From assembly GCA_040881505.1 (NCBI GenBank), contig JBBEDC010000023.1, forward strand, positions 1 to 33,771: a stretch of DNA of 33,771 nt, written 5' to 3'. Under the pieces are notes generated by a model, which was not told where the DNA came from, did no database searches, and saw only the letters and a program-made list of their open reading frames with translations. The position numbers were made by a program, and so were the translations under genes. This DNA comes from JBBEDC01 sp040881505 (GTDB lineage: Bacteria; Patescibacteriota; Andersenbacteria; UBA10190). Below are positions 7,997 to 15,138 of the stretch, in pieces (within the stretch, counting starts at the first letter, position 1; each line of letters opens with the position of its first letter).

Positions 7997-9700
7997 CTAC
8001 ATCACCTCTGGCTTAGATATTCCAAGAAGATCTAGTGTTTGTCTTAGGACATTACGAGCGGCAAATACCAGCTGGAGGCGGTTTTTAATAACAGTAGGGT
8101 CTTGTGCAGCCATAACGGGTACCTCTCCGTAAAAAGCATGAACTGCTCGAGCGAGATCGTGGGAGTAGTACGCCAGCGGCTGTACTTCAAAACTAGCCGT
8201 TATATCAACCACCACTTCCGGCAAACGGTACATTATACGTAACAGGGCAAACTCAGCCGGCTCGGTCAACACTACCTGCTGTGCAAGGGGAACTGTCCCA
8301 TCTATGTCATTAATAAGTCCCTGCTCTTTAGCTTTACGCAGAATTGATTGCAATCGAACATAAGCGTATTGCACGTAATATACCGGATTGCGCTCACTGC
8401 GCTCTTTGGCTAAATCTAGATCCAGCTCCATGTGAGAACTTAAACTGTGCTGCACCATAAAGTACCGCGCGGCGTCGTACCCTATTTCTTTGATTAAATC
8501 CTGCGGTCCATATACGTGCCCCTTTCGTTTTGAGGGTTTGAACTCCTTGCCGTCTTTCTTGAGCGCCATCCATTGCGCTACAACAAAATGCAGTTTCGAG
8601 ACATCGTTTCCGAGTGCTTCCATCGCAGCCTTTACTTTTGGCATCTGGGCTTGATGATCAGCCCCGATGAAGGTGAAGATATGGTCGTATTTTCGGTTAA
8701 ATTTATCCTGATGATAGCCAATGTCCGGCATGATGTAGGCGTACTCTCCGTCCTTCTTCACCAGCACCTTATCCTTTTCCTCCCCATAGTCGGTCGTTTT
8801 AAACCACAGTGCTCCATCCTTCTCGTACGTTTTTCCAGCTCCGTCGAGTTTTTCTAGCGCCTCATCAATTGCCCCAGAGTCTCGAATTTGCTGCTCTGAT
8901 GTCCAAATATCGAATTGAATATGTAGGTCGTCGGTGATCGTTCTCTTGATGCGCTCAAGCATTTTTGTCATTGCACGGTGACTAACATGACCCAATACAG
9001 CATCATCTTCTAAGTCCTGAACGCTAAATGTCTTGCCTTCGTTTTCCTTCCATTCTTCAGTAATGGTATCCCCTAGGTCTTTGATATATTCGCCTTGGTA
9101 TAGCTCCTCCGGAAACTCTATAGTCTCTCCTTGCTCTTGCAGAATTCTTCGCAGTACAGATTCTCCGAGTCGCCTAATCTGCCCACCGGCATCATTAAAA
9201 TAATATTCGCGAATGACGTTAAAGCCCGCACATTGCATAACATTGCCCAGCGTATCAACGCTGAAGGCTGTTCGAGCATTGCCCAGCGTTAAGGGTCCGG
9301 TAGGGTTAGCAGAGATAAACTCAAGGTTTACCATGCGACCAGCGCCGACCTCAATATCATCGCAGAGGTGTTCAGTGGCGATATTATCAACTCGCGCCGA
9401 GAGCCACGCCTCGCTAATCCAAACATTCAAAAACCCGGGTGCTGCTGCTTCGATAGCTCCTATATATTCCTTCTTGGGCATGTGTTTTGCTATCGCCTCC
9501 ACTATTTCCAATGGTGGTTTTTTAGCTAGCTTGGTTAAAGATAAGGCGATAGGAGAAGCATAGTCGCCCTGCCCTGCCCGATCGGAGTGGCTGACGACTA
9601 CGGTCGGCATCTCATCGACCTCTGGCAAATCTCCAGCAGCCATAGCAGCCTGCAGCCCTTCGGTGACATCTTGTGCTAATGTGGTCTTAAGGTTGATCAT
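7997..9700 (-). CDS. argS: Arginyl-tRNA synthetase
   Basis: Class I synthetase charging tRNA-Arg, 567 residues, normal length. Recognised from the order of parts: an N-terminal additional domain with GDYASPIAL, the catalytic core SANPTGPLTLGNARTA, then REYYFNDAG, FTFIGADHQAQMPKV, and a C-terminal anticodon-binding (DALR-like) domain with YVQYAYVRLQSILRKA and FYGEVPV. The HIGH position reads TLGN at 138-141, so both histidines are replaced, and the KMSKS region reads KPSKR. These departures may be lineage-specific, since the rest is well conserved. The start lies 6 nt after the stop of the DHH-like gene, so both are probably on one transcript. Confidence 0.93.
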   Translation of the reverse strand: MINLKTTLAQDVTEGLQAAMAAGDLPEVDEMPTVVVSHSDRAGQGDYASPIALSLTKLAKKPPLEIVEAIAKHMPKKEYIGAIEAAAPGFLNVWISEAWLSARVDNIATEHLCDDIEVGAGRMVNLEFISANPTGPLTLGNARTAFSVDTLGNVMQCAGFNVIREYYFNDAGGQIRRLGESVLRRILQEQGETIEFPEELYQGEYIKDLGDTITEEWKENEGKTFSVQDLEDDAVLGHVSHRAMTKMLERIKRTITDDLHIQFDIWTSEQQIRDSGAIDEALEKLDGAGKTYEKDGALWFKTTDYGEEKDKVLVKKDGEYAYIMPDIGYHQDKFNRKYDHIFTFIGADHQAQMPKVKAAMEALGNDVSKLHFVVAQWMALKKDGKEFKPSKRKGHVYGPQDLIKEIGYDAARYFMVQHSLSSHMELDLDLAKERSERNPVYYVQYAYVRLQSILRKAKEQGLINDIDGTVPLAQQVVLTEPAEFALLRIMYRLPEVVVDITASFEVQPLAYYSHDLARAVHAFYGEVPVMAAQDPTVIKNRLQLVFAARNVLRQTLDLLGISKPEVM

Positions 9701-9706
9701 AACAAT

Positions 9707-10678
9707 TTAATTTCTTGTGAGAGTTTTCTCTAAAACGATGCGCATCTCATCTAACCCGATGCGTGTGGGCATGATACCGTCTGGCGCCGCCCCACCATTT
9801 TGAAGGGTATTTGCTGCCGTATCATAAAACCACTCCTCAATCCCCTCAAGTCTTCCTGGTTTCTCTAGCTCTTCTTCAGTAAATTTTGTTACATCAATCC
9901 CTTTACGCCTACCCTCAACCCCCCGTAGAGCTCTCGCTACCACCTGTAAATTAAGACGAATACCTTTGTTCTGGTTGGTGATAATATTGGTGTGACCAGA
10001 AGAAGATCTTTGGACTACAATATCAGCCTGTACTTCCTTTACAGCTCGAAGAAAACCAACGAGCGTTTTTGAATCAGACTCCACAAATACAACATGAAGT
10101 TGCCGATCTCCATACGGAATATTGACGCGTATAGCCTTTCCGTCTTTTTGCAACCTCTTCCATTCCTCTGGCATCACCACCTTGCGGCGATACTCCTCGT
10201 GATAGTAGGCGAGAAAAATACGGTACACAATATCAACTACTACTTCCGGGTGATCAGGGTATTCTCTGTTTAGATTCATGATGATAGCTGATAATCCGAA
10301 AGCTCGATCAATCGCGTCTTTGGAAACGATGCCGCGCCCTTCAAGGTCGTCGCGCTTTACGTAAGCAATGAGCCGCTTAAGCGCCGGCTTATCAGCTACA
10401 CCAAGTTCGCTTGCGACCAACGTTGCAGCTGTCTCTGTTTTCTCTCCGTGATTGTCAATATGATGATCAAACTTGCTACCCCCAAGATCGATTAGTAAAT
10501 ACCCAGCCTCTTCCAATTGCGGCACTGACTTATCAGCCGGGATCTGATTCCAAAACTCAAGCTTTGCCTCCCGAACTCCAGGAAACTGCTCTTCTCCGAA
10601 TTCTCGTAATAGGAAATACGCGCATACCGTATCCGGTTGCGGACGGGGATACATAACAATTGTGTGTACGTTTGCCAT
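9707..10678 (-). CDS. DHH/MYG1-like phosphoesterase family protein
   Basis: 323 residues. PRPQPDTVCAYFLL (residues 11-24) matches the first metal-binding motif of DHH-type proteins, with D16. LLIDLGGSKFDHH gives the DHH triad at 71-73 in the MYG1-like arrangement. ETAATLVASEL follows, as in DHH enzymes. SSGHTNIITNQNKG in the C-terminal half may form the substrate-binding region. A hydrolase acting on a nucleotide or nucleic acid is expected from the family; the substrate is unknown. TATTAT ends 7 nt before the ATG, so a leaderless mRNA is likely. argS follows after 6 nt. A divergent relative lies just upstream at 10788-11843. Confidence 0.7.
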   Translation of the reverse strand: MANVHTIVMYPRPQPDTVCAYFLLREFGEEQFPGVREAKLEFWNQIPADKSVPQLEEAGYLLIDLGGSKFDHHIDNHGEKTETAATLVASELGVADKPALKRLIAYVKRDDLEGRGIVSKDAIDRAFGLSAIIMNLNREYPDHPEVVVDIVYRIFLAYYHEEYRRKVVMPEEWKRLQKDGKAIRVNIPYGDRQLHVVFVESDSKTLVGFLRAVKEVQADIVVQRSSSGHTNIITNQNKGIRLNLQVVARALRGVEGRRKGIDVTKFTEEELEKPGRLEGIEEWFYDTAANTLQNGGAAPDGIMPTRIGLDEMRIVLEKTLTRN

Positions 10679-10685
10679 TATTCAT

Positions 10686-10691
10686 ATAATA
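10686..10691 (-). promoter_or_regulatory. -10 element of the DHH-like gene and argS
   Basis: TATTAT on the minus strand ending 7 nt before the ATG at 10678. It lies after the terminator of the upstream gene, so it starts a new transcription unit. The -35 is weak. Confidence 0.4.
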
Positions 10692-10708
10692 GACGTCATT
10701 AATAAAAG

Positions 10709-10744
10709 AGAAAGCCCGCAAGAAAGTAAGTTACCTTCTTGCGG
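10709..10744 (-). terminator. Rho-independent terminator of the GC-rich DHH-like paralog
   Basis: A 14-bp stem (AAAGCCCGCAAGAA with its complement) around an 8-11 nt loop. In the minus direction it is followed by CTCTTTTATT. Confidence 0.85.
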
Positions 10745-10787
10745 GCTTTGTTGGTGGAAAAAAGAACGTTATGGCAGGCGGGAGGAT

Positions 10788-11843
10788 TTACTTACCCTCG
10801 CGCTTGCCCCGATAGCCCTTGCCGTCACCGCGGCGCTGCTTTTGCCCCTGGTGTTTGTGGTGTTGCTGAATCAGCTCCACCACCTGGCACACGGTCAGCG
10901 TCGTCGGTTCGGCCGACCGGCTCGTAGAGCCGTTGAGGAGCTGTGGGCTTTGCGGCCGCGTGTCGAGGAACCAGCGGTTCGAGGCGTCGGCGGCCACCAA
11001 CGCCTGGTGCAGCGGACTAAAGTCCTGCTGTCCCCGACAGAAGATGGCCATGTGGCCCGACCACCGAACCATGACAAGAACGACCATTCCGGTCGTATCC
11101 TTGCGGCGGAAGTACTCTGCCGGAATCCGAGTGTTGTCGCTGCGGATCACGTGACCCTGCAGCGGCTGCCCTCCCTGGCCCTGGACCGTAAAGGTCTTGT
11201 CTGGCTTCAGATTGGCGACCAACTCGGCGGTGCGATCGCTCGCGCGTTCTTGCACCTCGAACTGGCTCTCCAGCTCGGCAAGCAGGTTCTGCTTGAACTG
11301 CTCATTGATGTCCGGGCACAGCTCGAGCAGCTTCCGCAATGAGGGAAGCGTGAAGGGGTTATGCAGTTCCTTCACTGCAGCCTCGTTGTGCGTGGCTGCC
11401 TGAAAATAGACAGCCAGTACCGGCAAGAAGAGGCTGATCACCGCGATACGCTTGTCGCGGCTGGGGTTTTCACTCCCCACCTTGTAGCACTCACGAATGA
11501 GCGCCACGAACGAATGCTCGTCTTCTTTGAGACAGCCGGTCTTGTTGTTGAGTCCGATGAGACTCAACGCCCGGTTGAGACCGGGAACGTCGAGTCCTTC
11601 GGCCACGATGTGCGACGCCGAAGCGCCGCGTCCGTGGTACTTCCGACGGACGTCGATGTCGACGACGTCGTCCGGGACATCCCTGTCACCCTCGAAGAAC
11701 AGCTCCACGAAGCCCTCGCGGAGCAACGCCGAAAACTTCCAGGGCATCCTGCCTGTCAGCTGCCACACTGCCAAGAACAGTGCGGCAAGCTTGTCCCAAG
11801 TGAGCGTACGCGGGACAAGAAAGCGAGCCTTGATGACCTTCAT
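10788..11843 (-). CDS. Divergent, probably inactive relative of the adjacent DHH/MYG1-like protein
   Basis: 351 residues, GC-rich. By eye it aligns along its whole length with the next gene (9707-10678): PRTLTWDKLAALFL with PRPQPDTVCAYFLL, VVDIDVRRKYHG with LLIDLGGSKFDHH, WSGHMAIFCRGQ with SSGHTNIITNQN, and WFLDTRPQSPQLLNG with WFYDTAANTLQNGG. The DHH triad reads YHG (69-71) and the first motif reads TWD, so metal ligands are missing. The C-terminus is a basic, Gly/Gln-rich tail (HKHQGQKQRRGDGKGY) absent from the neighbour. It may be a regulatory or binding protein rather than an enzyme. It has a consensus promoter, a leader of about 150 nt, GGGAGGT 7 nt before the ATG, and its own terminator. 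Base composition differs strongly from its neighbours. Confidence 0.7.
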   Translation of the reverse strand: MKVIKARFLVPRTLTWDKLAALFLAVWQLTGRMPWKFSALLREGFVELFFEGDRDVPDDVVDIDVRRKYHGRGASASHIVAEGLDVPGLNRALSLIGLNNKTGCLKEDEHSFVALIRECYKVGSENPSRDKRIAVISLFLPVLAVYFQAATHNEAAVKELHNPFTLPSLRKLLELCPDINEQFKQNLLAELESQFEVQERASDRTAELVANLKPDKTFTVQGQGGQPLQGHVIRSDNTRIPAEYFRRKDTTGMVVLVMVRWSGHMAIFCRGQQDFSPLHQALVAADASNRWFLDTRPQSPQLLNGSTSRSAEPTTLTVCQVVELIQQHHKHQGQKQRRGDGKGYRGKREGK

Positions 11844-11896
11844 CGTGGGGACCTCCCAGCCTGATAGAGCAGGCCACTCTTAACGGAGACGCACGC

Positions 11897-11913
11897 CTGC
11901 GCAACATGCGCAG
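11897..11913 (-). promoter_or_regulatory. Palindrome in the 5' leader of the GC-rich gene
   Basis: CTGCGCA, three bases, TGCGCAG: a perfect 7-bp inverted repeat about 85 nt downstream of the predicted transcription start. It could be an operator or an RNA hairpin. There is no U-tract, so it is not a terminator. Confidence 0.35.
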
Positions 11914-12003
11914 ACTAAAACAAAAAATTGTAGTGAACTTGCAGTCTTTACCTCAGAACAGGGCTTAAAAACCTTAAGCGCTGCGTCTGAAATAAGACTA
12001 AAC

Positions 12004-12032
12004 ATTATATATCATTCCTATACACTTGTCAA
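12004..12032 (-). promoter_or_regulatory. Consensus sigma70 promoter of the GC-rich DHH-like paralog
   Basis: TTGACA (12032-12027), a 17-nt spacer and TATAAT (12009-12004) on the minus strand, a perfect consensus at ideal spacing. Its -35 overlaps the -35 of smpB on the other strand. Confidence 0.85.
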
Positions 12033-12054
12033 TACCCGCAAAATAGGCCATACT
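12026..12054 (+). promoter_or_regulatory. Promoter of smpB, leaderless
   Basis: TTGTCA (12026-12031), a 17-nt spacer and CATACT (12049-12054). The ATG of smpB begins 6 nt after the -10, so the mRNA should start at or next to the start codon. Confidence 0.6.
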
Positions 12055-12060
12055 ACGCCC

Positions 12061-12519
12061 ATGAAAGGCAAAACCTTATCAGTTAATAAGCGAGCGAAAT
12101 TCGACTATGAGCTTCTCGAAACCTTCGAGGCTGGTTTGCAGCTGCTTGGAACTGAGGTGAAGTCTATAAAAGCGGGGCATATGAGCATTAAAGGCTCATT
12201 TGTCACTATTTATAATTCCGAAGCCCTGCTAACCAATGCCACCATCCCCGCCTGGCAGCCTAAGAACACGCCTGAATCATATGAGCCTACCCGTCCCCGG
12301 AAGCTGTTATTGAATAAAGGCGAGCTTAACCACCTTATTGGAAGCAAACAAACCAAGGGATTGACAATTATCCCCGTCCGTGTTTATATGAAAGGCGGCA
12401 GAGTAAAGCTTGAAATTGCTCTTGCGAAAGGCAAGAAAAAACACGATAAAAAACAAGCAAAGAAAGAAGCGGATATTCAGCGCGAAACAGATCGCATTAT
12501 CCGCGGAAAAGAATACTAA
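12061..12519 (+). CDS. smpB: SsrA-binding protein SmpB
   Basis: 152 residues, the usual SmpB length. It binds the tRNA-like domain of tmRNA and brings it to stalled ribosomes. NKRAKFDYELLETFEAGLQL and LLGTEVKSIKAG near the N-terminus are family hallmarks, with LLNKGELNHL and IPVRVYMKGGRVKLEIALAKG in the middle. The C-terminal tail is basic (GKKKHDKKQAKKEAD) and ends RETDRIIRGKEY, as expected for the helix that enters the mRNA channel. The tmRNA gene itself follows 40 nt downstream, so both partners may be made from one transcript. Confidence 0.96.
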   Translation: MKGKTLSVNKRAKFDYELLETFEAGLQLLGTEVKSIKAGHMSIKGSFVTIYNSEALLTNATIPAWQPKNTPESYEPTRPRKLLLNKGELNHLIGSKQTKGLTIIPVRVYMKGGRVKLEIALAKGKKKHDKKQAKKEADIQRETDRIIRGKEY

Positions 12520-12559
12520 TGCATATCGGGATATAGACGGACTATCTCTTTCTATCTCC

Positions 12560-12963
12560 GGGCATGTAAAGGCCTCGATAGGGTGTTTATTTCACAATCT
12601 GCGTGTCGTGGTTGAATGTTCCCACGTTAATCCAATGTTCAACCAAGTCATGTGCAAACTTGTATAGTCGGGTGAAGACTGCATTTGCTAACGCTTTTGT
12701 AGCTCCTTCATTCGCACCAGTTGTAGCTTAATCGTTACAACCATCGCAACGTACTTGCCGTCGTGTACGTCCGCGGTGCTATATTAGACGGATTGGAAAC
12801 AGTTACCGAAGGTTAATTGTTTCGACAACGCACTACCTTCACGGTACTGAAAGGCTTCGCTGGTCTTCCCGCTTTCAGTAACGTAATTAAAGACCAGCTA
12901 CACACGTAGATGATTGCTGAGGTTACGTCTTACACGTGGGTTCAACTCCCACCATGTCCACCA
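12560..12963 (+). ncRNA. ssrA: Transfer-messenger RNA (tmRNA)
   Basis: The 5' GGGCATG pairs with CATGTCC before the 3' ACCA (12953-12963) to form the acceptor stem. AAAGGCCTCGATAGGG after the 5' arm matches the conserved tmRNA D-region. GTGGG, TTCAACT and CCCAC form the T-arm. An H-type pseudoknot is visible near 12850-12900 (CTGAAAG with CTTTCAG, GCTGGTC with GACCAGC). The tag frame is best read from GTG at 12672 to TAA at 12731 and gives VKTAFANAFVAPSFAPVVA. The exact resume codon is uncertain: the TAGTC just upstream would, with E. coli spacing, put GGG-TGA in frame. The tag ends VVA instead of the common LAA. Confidence 0.93.
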
Positions 12964-13027
12964 TTGATTGCTTTCGCCCTGGATGGTCCAGACGCAGTAA
13001 TCATGTGTTCTTTACGGGAGCAAAAGA

Positions 13028-13483
13028 ATGTCGGACTGGCTTGCGAAGGCCTTCGTTGCGATGCTGTTGCTGATTCCAGTGTTCATCGCAACCCCAATAC
13101 TCCAGAAGAGTTTCGGGATCCGTCCGGAAGCAACACTCGTCTGGTGGTTCTTTGGGACAGCAATTGGGGTGGCATGTTGGCTTTACTCCAACGGAGGAGC
13201 AAAAGAGCTGGCTCCATCGACGCCAACGTTGATTGTTTGTCTACTTGGCTTAACAGTAGGAACAGTTGCGAACATTTGCCTCTTCCAGTCGCTTGCCACG
13301 GCGCCTAACCCCGGGCTCACCCTTGCGATTGTGAACGCAAACTCCGTGGCCGCGTACTTCGCAATGGTTCTTTTGGCCCTGCTTCTGCCGCGCTACTTCG
13401 TTGCGACCACTTGGTCGTGGCAACACTTGATTGGGGTGCTGCTTGTAACCGCAGGCATCGCGCTGATCTCAACAAAAAAGTAG
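13028..13483 (+). CDS. Half-size DMT/EamA-like membrane transporter
   Basis: 151 residues with about five hydrophobic helices. The pattern SPSTPTLIVCLLGLTVGTVA-like, then LATAPNPGLTLAIVNANS and LIGVLLVTAGIALIS resembles one EamA repeat of the drug/metabolite transporter superfamily. At half the usual length it would have to act as a dimer. The substrate is unknown. GGGAG lies 7 nt before the ATG. The gene starts 65 nt after the tmRNA, and no separate promoter is clear, so it may be read from the ssrA transcript. A terminator follows. It is more GC-rich than smpB and belongs with the other Shine-Dalgarno-led single genes of this region. Confidence 0.7.
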   Translation: MSDWLAKAFVAMLLLIPVFIATPILQKSFGIRPEATLVWWFFGTAIGVACWLYSNGGAKELAPSTPTLIVCLLGLTVGTVANICLFQSLATAPNPGLTLAIVNANSVAAYFAMVLLALLLPRYFVATTWSWQHLIGVLLVTAGIALISTKK

Positions 13484-13504
13484 CGCGATGGAAGCCTCTC
13501 GCGT

Positions 13505-13544
13505 GAACTCCTAATCTCCCTCGGGACTGAAGGAGTTCTTTTTT
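13505..13544 (+). terminator. Rho-independent terminator of the DMT-like gene
   Basis: GAACTCCT (13505-13512) pairs with AGGAGTTC (13531-13538), followed by six T. Confidence 0.85.
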
Positions 13545-13592
13545 ACATCATACTGCAGATAAGCGATACCACTACCCCACCGCAAAGGCAGA

Positions 13593-13621
13593 TTGACTAA
13601 ACTCGCTTAGCCAAAGATACT
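13593..13621 (+). promoter_or_regulatory. Promoter of the GtrA-like gene
   Basis: TTGACT (13593-13598), a 17-nt spacer and GATACT (13616-13621). The predicted leader to the ATG at 13661 is about 33 nt and contains AAAAGGAG. Confidence 0.6.
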
Positions 13622-13660
13622 ATGAGCGCACCGTAACACACAGACAAAAGGAGTGCTCTA

Positions 13661-14059
13661 ATGCGCATCGCTCTTTCAAAAGAAAGTGGACAGATCAGTC
13701 GGTTCGCCGTAGTGGGCGCCTTGAGCGTGCTCACGAACTACGCACTGCTCTATGGCCTTACAGAATACGCGGGTTTATGGTACATCCTGTCTGCCTTTGT
13801 AGCATTCCTGGGATATTACACCCTTAACTTCTCGCTTCAAAAGTACTGGGCCTTCCAAAACAAAAGCAGACAGGCCATCAAACGTCAGCTTAGTCACTTC
13901 ACCATCATGGCCATCGGCAACTGGATACTGAACACGTCCCTACTCTACGTGCTCGTTGAGTATGTCCACATGTGGTACATACTCGCTCAAGGCATCCTCA
14001 CCGCTGCGGTGTCCATCATTTCGTACTTTGCACTGCGGTGGATATTTCGACACTCATAA
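13661..14059 (+). CDS. GtrA-like membrane protein (polyprenyl-linked sugar flippase family)
   Basis: 132 residues with four membrane helices, the size and layout of GtrA/DPMS family proteins that are thought to flip polyprenol-linked sugars. Signatures are RFAVVGALSVLTNYALLY at the N-terminus, FLGYYTLNFSLQKYWAF in the middle and FALRWIFRH at the end. It could supply sugars for envelope glycosylation, and the PMT mannosyltransferase at 31662 is a possible downstream user. That link is inference. AAAGGAG lies 8 nt before the ATG. The gene has its own promoter and terminator. Confidence 0.85.
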   Translation: MRIALSKESGQISRFAVVGALSVLTNYALLYGLTEYAGLWYILSAFVAFLGYYTLNFSLQKYWAFQNKSRQAIKRQLSHFTIMAIGNWILNTSLLYVLVEYVHMWYILAQGILTAAVSIISYFALRWIFRHS

Positions 14060-14098
14060 CCGTTCTTATCTCCTATGGGATTGAGCGGTTTTCTTTTT
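14058..14098 (+). terminator. Rho-independent terminator of the GtrA-like gene
   Basis: AACCGTTC pairs with GAGCGGTT (one G-U pair). The stem begins in the stop codon and is followed by TTCTTTTT. Confidence 0.75.
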
Positions 14099-14161
14099 GA
14101 ACAACTGGATTCTAACGTTTAGTTTAAATCCTGAACCGTATTCACGGCATATCATTGGAAT

Positions 14162-14536
14162 TCATTCATCCTCATATAACTCTATCTGCACCCCATCTGG
14201 ATCTTGGGTGAAAGTGAGCCTTCTACCGCTCGCCCCTTCATGCACTGGCGTAAATTCTAGATGCGAAAGTCGCTTCACCTCTTCATCAATATCTTCTACC
14301 GAAAATGCAATGTGTCTAATACCAACAATGCTGATATCCTCATTGTCATTTTGACTGCCGGATTCTTCAAACTCAAAGAGTTCAATAATGATATTATCGG
14401 CTTGTAGAAATCGAGCCTTCCAACCATTTTCTGGTCTTGCAAATTCTTTTACAACTTGTAGACCAAAGTTTTTGGTGTAAAAATCAGTGCTCTTCTCTAG
14501 GTTACTTACGGTAATTGCAACGTGGTGTAGCTTCAT
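14162..14536 (-). CDS. Glyoxalase/VOC superfamily metalloprotein
   Basis: 124 residues forming one complete vicinal-oxygen-chelate module of two beta-alpha-beta-beta-beta repeats. Candidate metal ligands are H5 (LHHVAI), H75 (IRHIAF) and E119 (DPDGVQIELYE), with E52 (IIELFEF) as a further acidic site. This spacing fits lactoylglutathione lyase-like proteins and methylmalonyl-CoA epimerase-like proteins. Substrate and reaction cannot be told, and a dimer is expected. A -10 (TGA then TATAGC) ends 8 nt before the ATG, so the mRNA is probably leaderless. The gene is convergent with the GtrA-like unit. Confidence 0.85.
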   Translation of the reverse strand: MKLHHVAITVSNLEKSTDFYTKNFGLQVVKEFARPENGWKARFLQADNIIIELFEFEESGSQNDNEDISIVGIRHIAFSVEDIDEEVKRLSHLEFTPVHEGASGRRLTFTQDPDGVQIELYEDE

Positions 14537-14544
14537 TCCTCTAT

Positions 14545-14550
14545 GCTATA
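14545..14550 (-). promoter_or_regulatory. -10 element of the VOC gene
   Basis: TATAGC on the minus strand preceded by TGA (extended -10), ending 8 nt before the ATG at 14536. Confidence 0.4.
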
Positions 14551-14586
14551 TCATGGTTGCTTCTAAGTACTCTCATCATAAACAAA

Positions 14587-14615
14587 GAGATAAAGGTGTC
14601 GGGTACCTTTATCTT
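14587..14615. repeat. REP-like palindromic element
   Basis: GATAAAGGT, GTCGGGT, ACCTTTATC: 9-10 bp arms around a 7-nt loop. The core AAAGGTGTCRGGTACCTTT is the form seen in bacterial REP/RAYT-associated palindromes. A partial copy occurs at 14917-14933. Confidence 0.6.
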
Positions 14616-14626
14616 ATAGGTAACCT

Positions 14627-14842
14627 TCATGCAACAAAACTCCCGCCACCGTACAGTTCATTGTCATTAGGCACCCGATCCATCCACGGTTTAGGCTCGC
14701 CCTTACGAATCGCTTCATCTCGCACCTTAAATAATGATTGCCCGCTAGCAACTATCTCAGTGTGGTCATCATTCCAGGCTACCCACATCCCCATATATTC
14801 AACAGGAGTCTCTATTACCCTTGCTTTTGGCTCCTTCTGCAT
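14627..14842 (-). CDS. DUF5678-like small protein
   Basis: 71 residues. The core YMGMWVAWNDDHTEIVASG, then SLFKVRDEAIRKGE and a late MDRVPND match the small DUF5678 family, whose function is not known. The start at 14842 is chosen over 14866 because a promoter with a TTGAGA -35 and a CATACT -10 at 17-nt spacing ends 6 nt before that ATG. The mRNA should therefore be leaderless. The gene sits between a REP-like palindrome (14587-14615) and a partial copy (14917-14933), and the upstream gene-free stretch to 15138 holds only promoters. Confidence 0.7.
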   Translation of the reverse strand: MQKEPKARVIETPVEYMGMWVAWNDDHTEIVASGQSLFKVRDEAIRKGEPKPWMDRVPNDNELYGGGSFVA

Positions 14843-14848
14843 TATTCC

Positions 14849-14877
14849 AGTATGCCTAAACCACATACCATTCTCAA
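14849..14877 (-). promoter_or_regulatory. Promoter of the DUF5678-like gene, leaderless
   Basis: TTGAGA (14877-14872), a 17-nt spacer and CATACT (14854-14849). The same -10 hexamer is used before smpB. Confidence 0.55.
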
Positions 14878-14916
14878 CCCTTGGTGTTGATAACTTCTGG
14901 TGTCTAAGGAGTAAAA

Positions 14917-14933
14917 GATAAAGGTGTCAGGTA
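14917..14933 (+). repeat. Partial REP-like element
   Basis: GATAAAGGTGTCAGGTA repeats the left arm and loop of the palindrome at 14587-14615 with one change, then loses the right arm. Confidence 0.5.
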
Positions 14934-15062
14934 TGCTCAATCTCATCAAGAAACAGCTCTATGTTTTTCGGTTCCTGTCCACAACTGACTCCATATACAA
15001 CACGTAGTTCGGTACCATTATTTATTACCTAGAACGTCATCTATCCCTACGAAAAGCAGTGT

Positions 15063-15091
15063 TTGACATAATGGCATATACATGATATAGA
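15063..15091 (+). promoter_or_regulatory. Strong promoter of the LysE-family gene
   Basis: TTGACA (15063-15068), a 17-nt spacer and TATAGA (15086-15091) preceded by TGA, an extended -10. Confidence 0.75.
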
Positions 15092-15138
15092 AATAAGCTC
15101 GTTCGTTTATAACCCAGCCTCCAAAGGAGTCACACCCC

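Noticed and set aside
10662..11342. Plus-strand open frame of 226 codons
   Set aside because: It is antisense to the GC-rich DHH-like paralog. Long antisense frames are expected in GC-rich coding DNA, and the product is low-complexity Leu/Arg/Val.
12660..12731. UGA read as glycine (as in Gracilibacteria/SR1)
   Set aside because: The tmRNA tag would allow it, but genes such as the flavoprotein (TGA stop at 2007-2009) end at TGA in normal positions with ATGA overlaps, so the standard code applies.
12964..13001. Hairpins between tmRNA and the DMT-like gene taken as a terminator
   Set aside because: CTGGA/TCCAG and an outer imperfect stem are present, but no T-tract follows. Read-through into the next gene is more likely.
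12910..13308. Open frame over the tmRNA 3' end and the DMT-like gene
   Set aside because: It is a shadow of the tmRNA and of the membrane protein in another frame, without Shine-Dalgarno or family signature.
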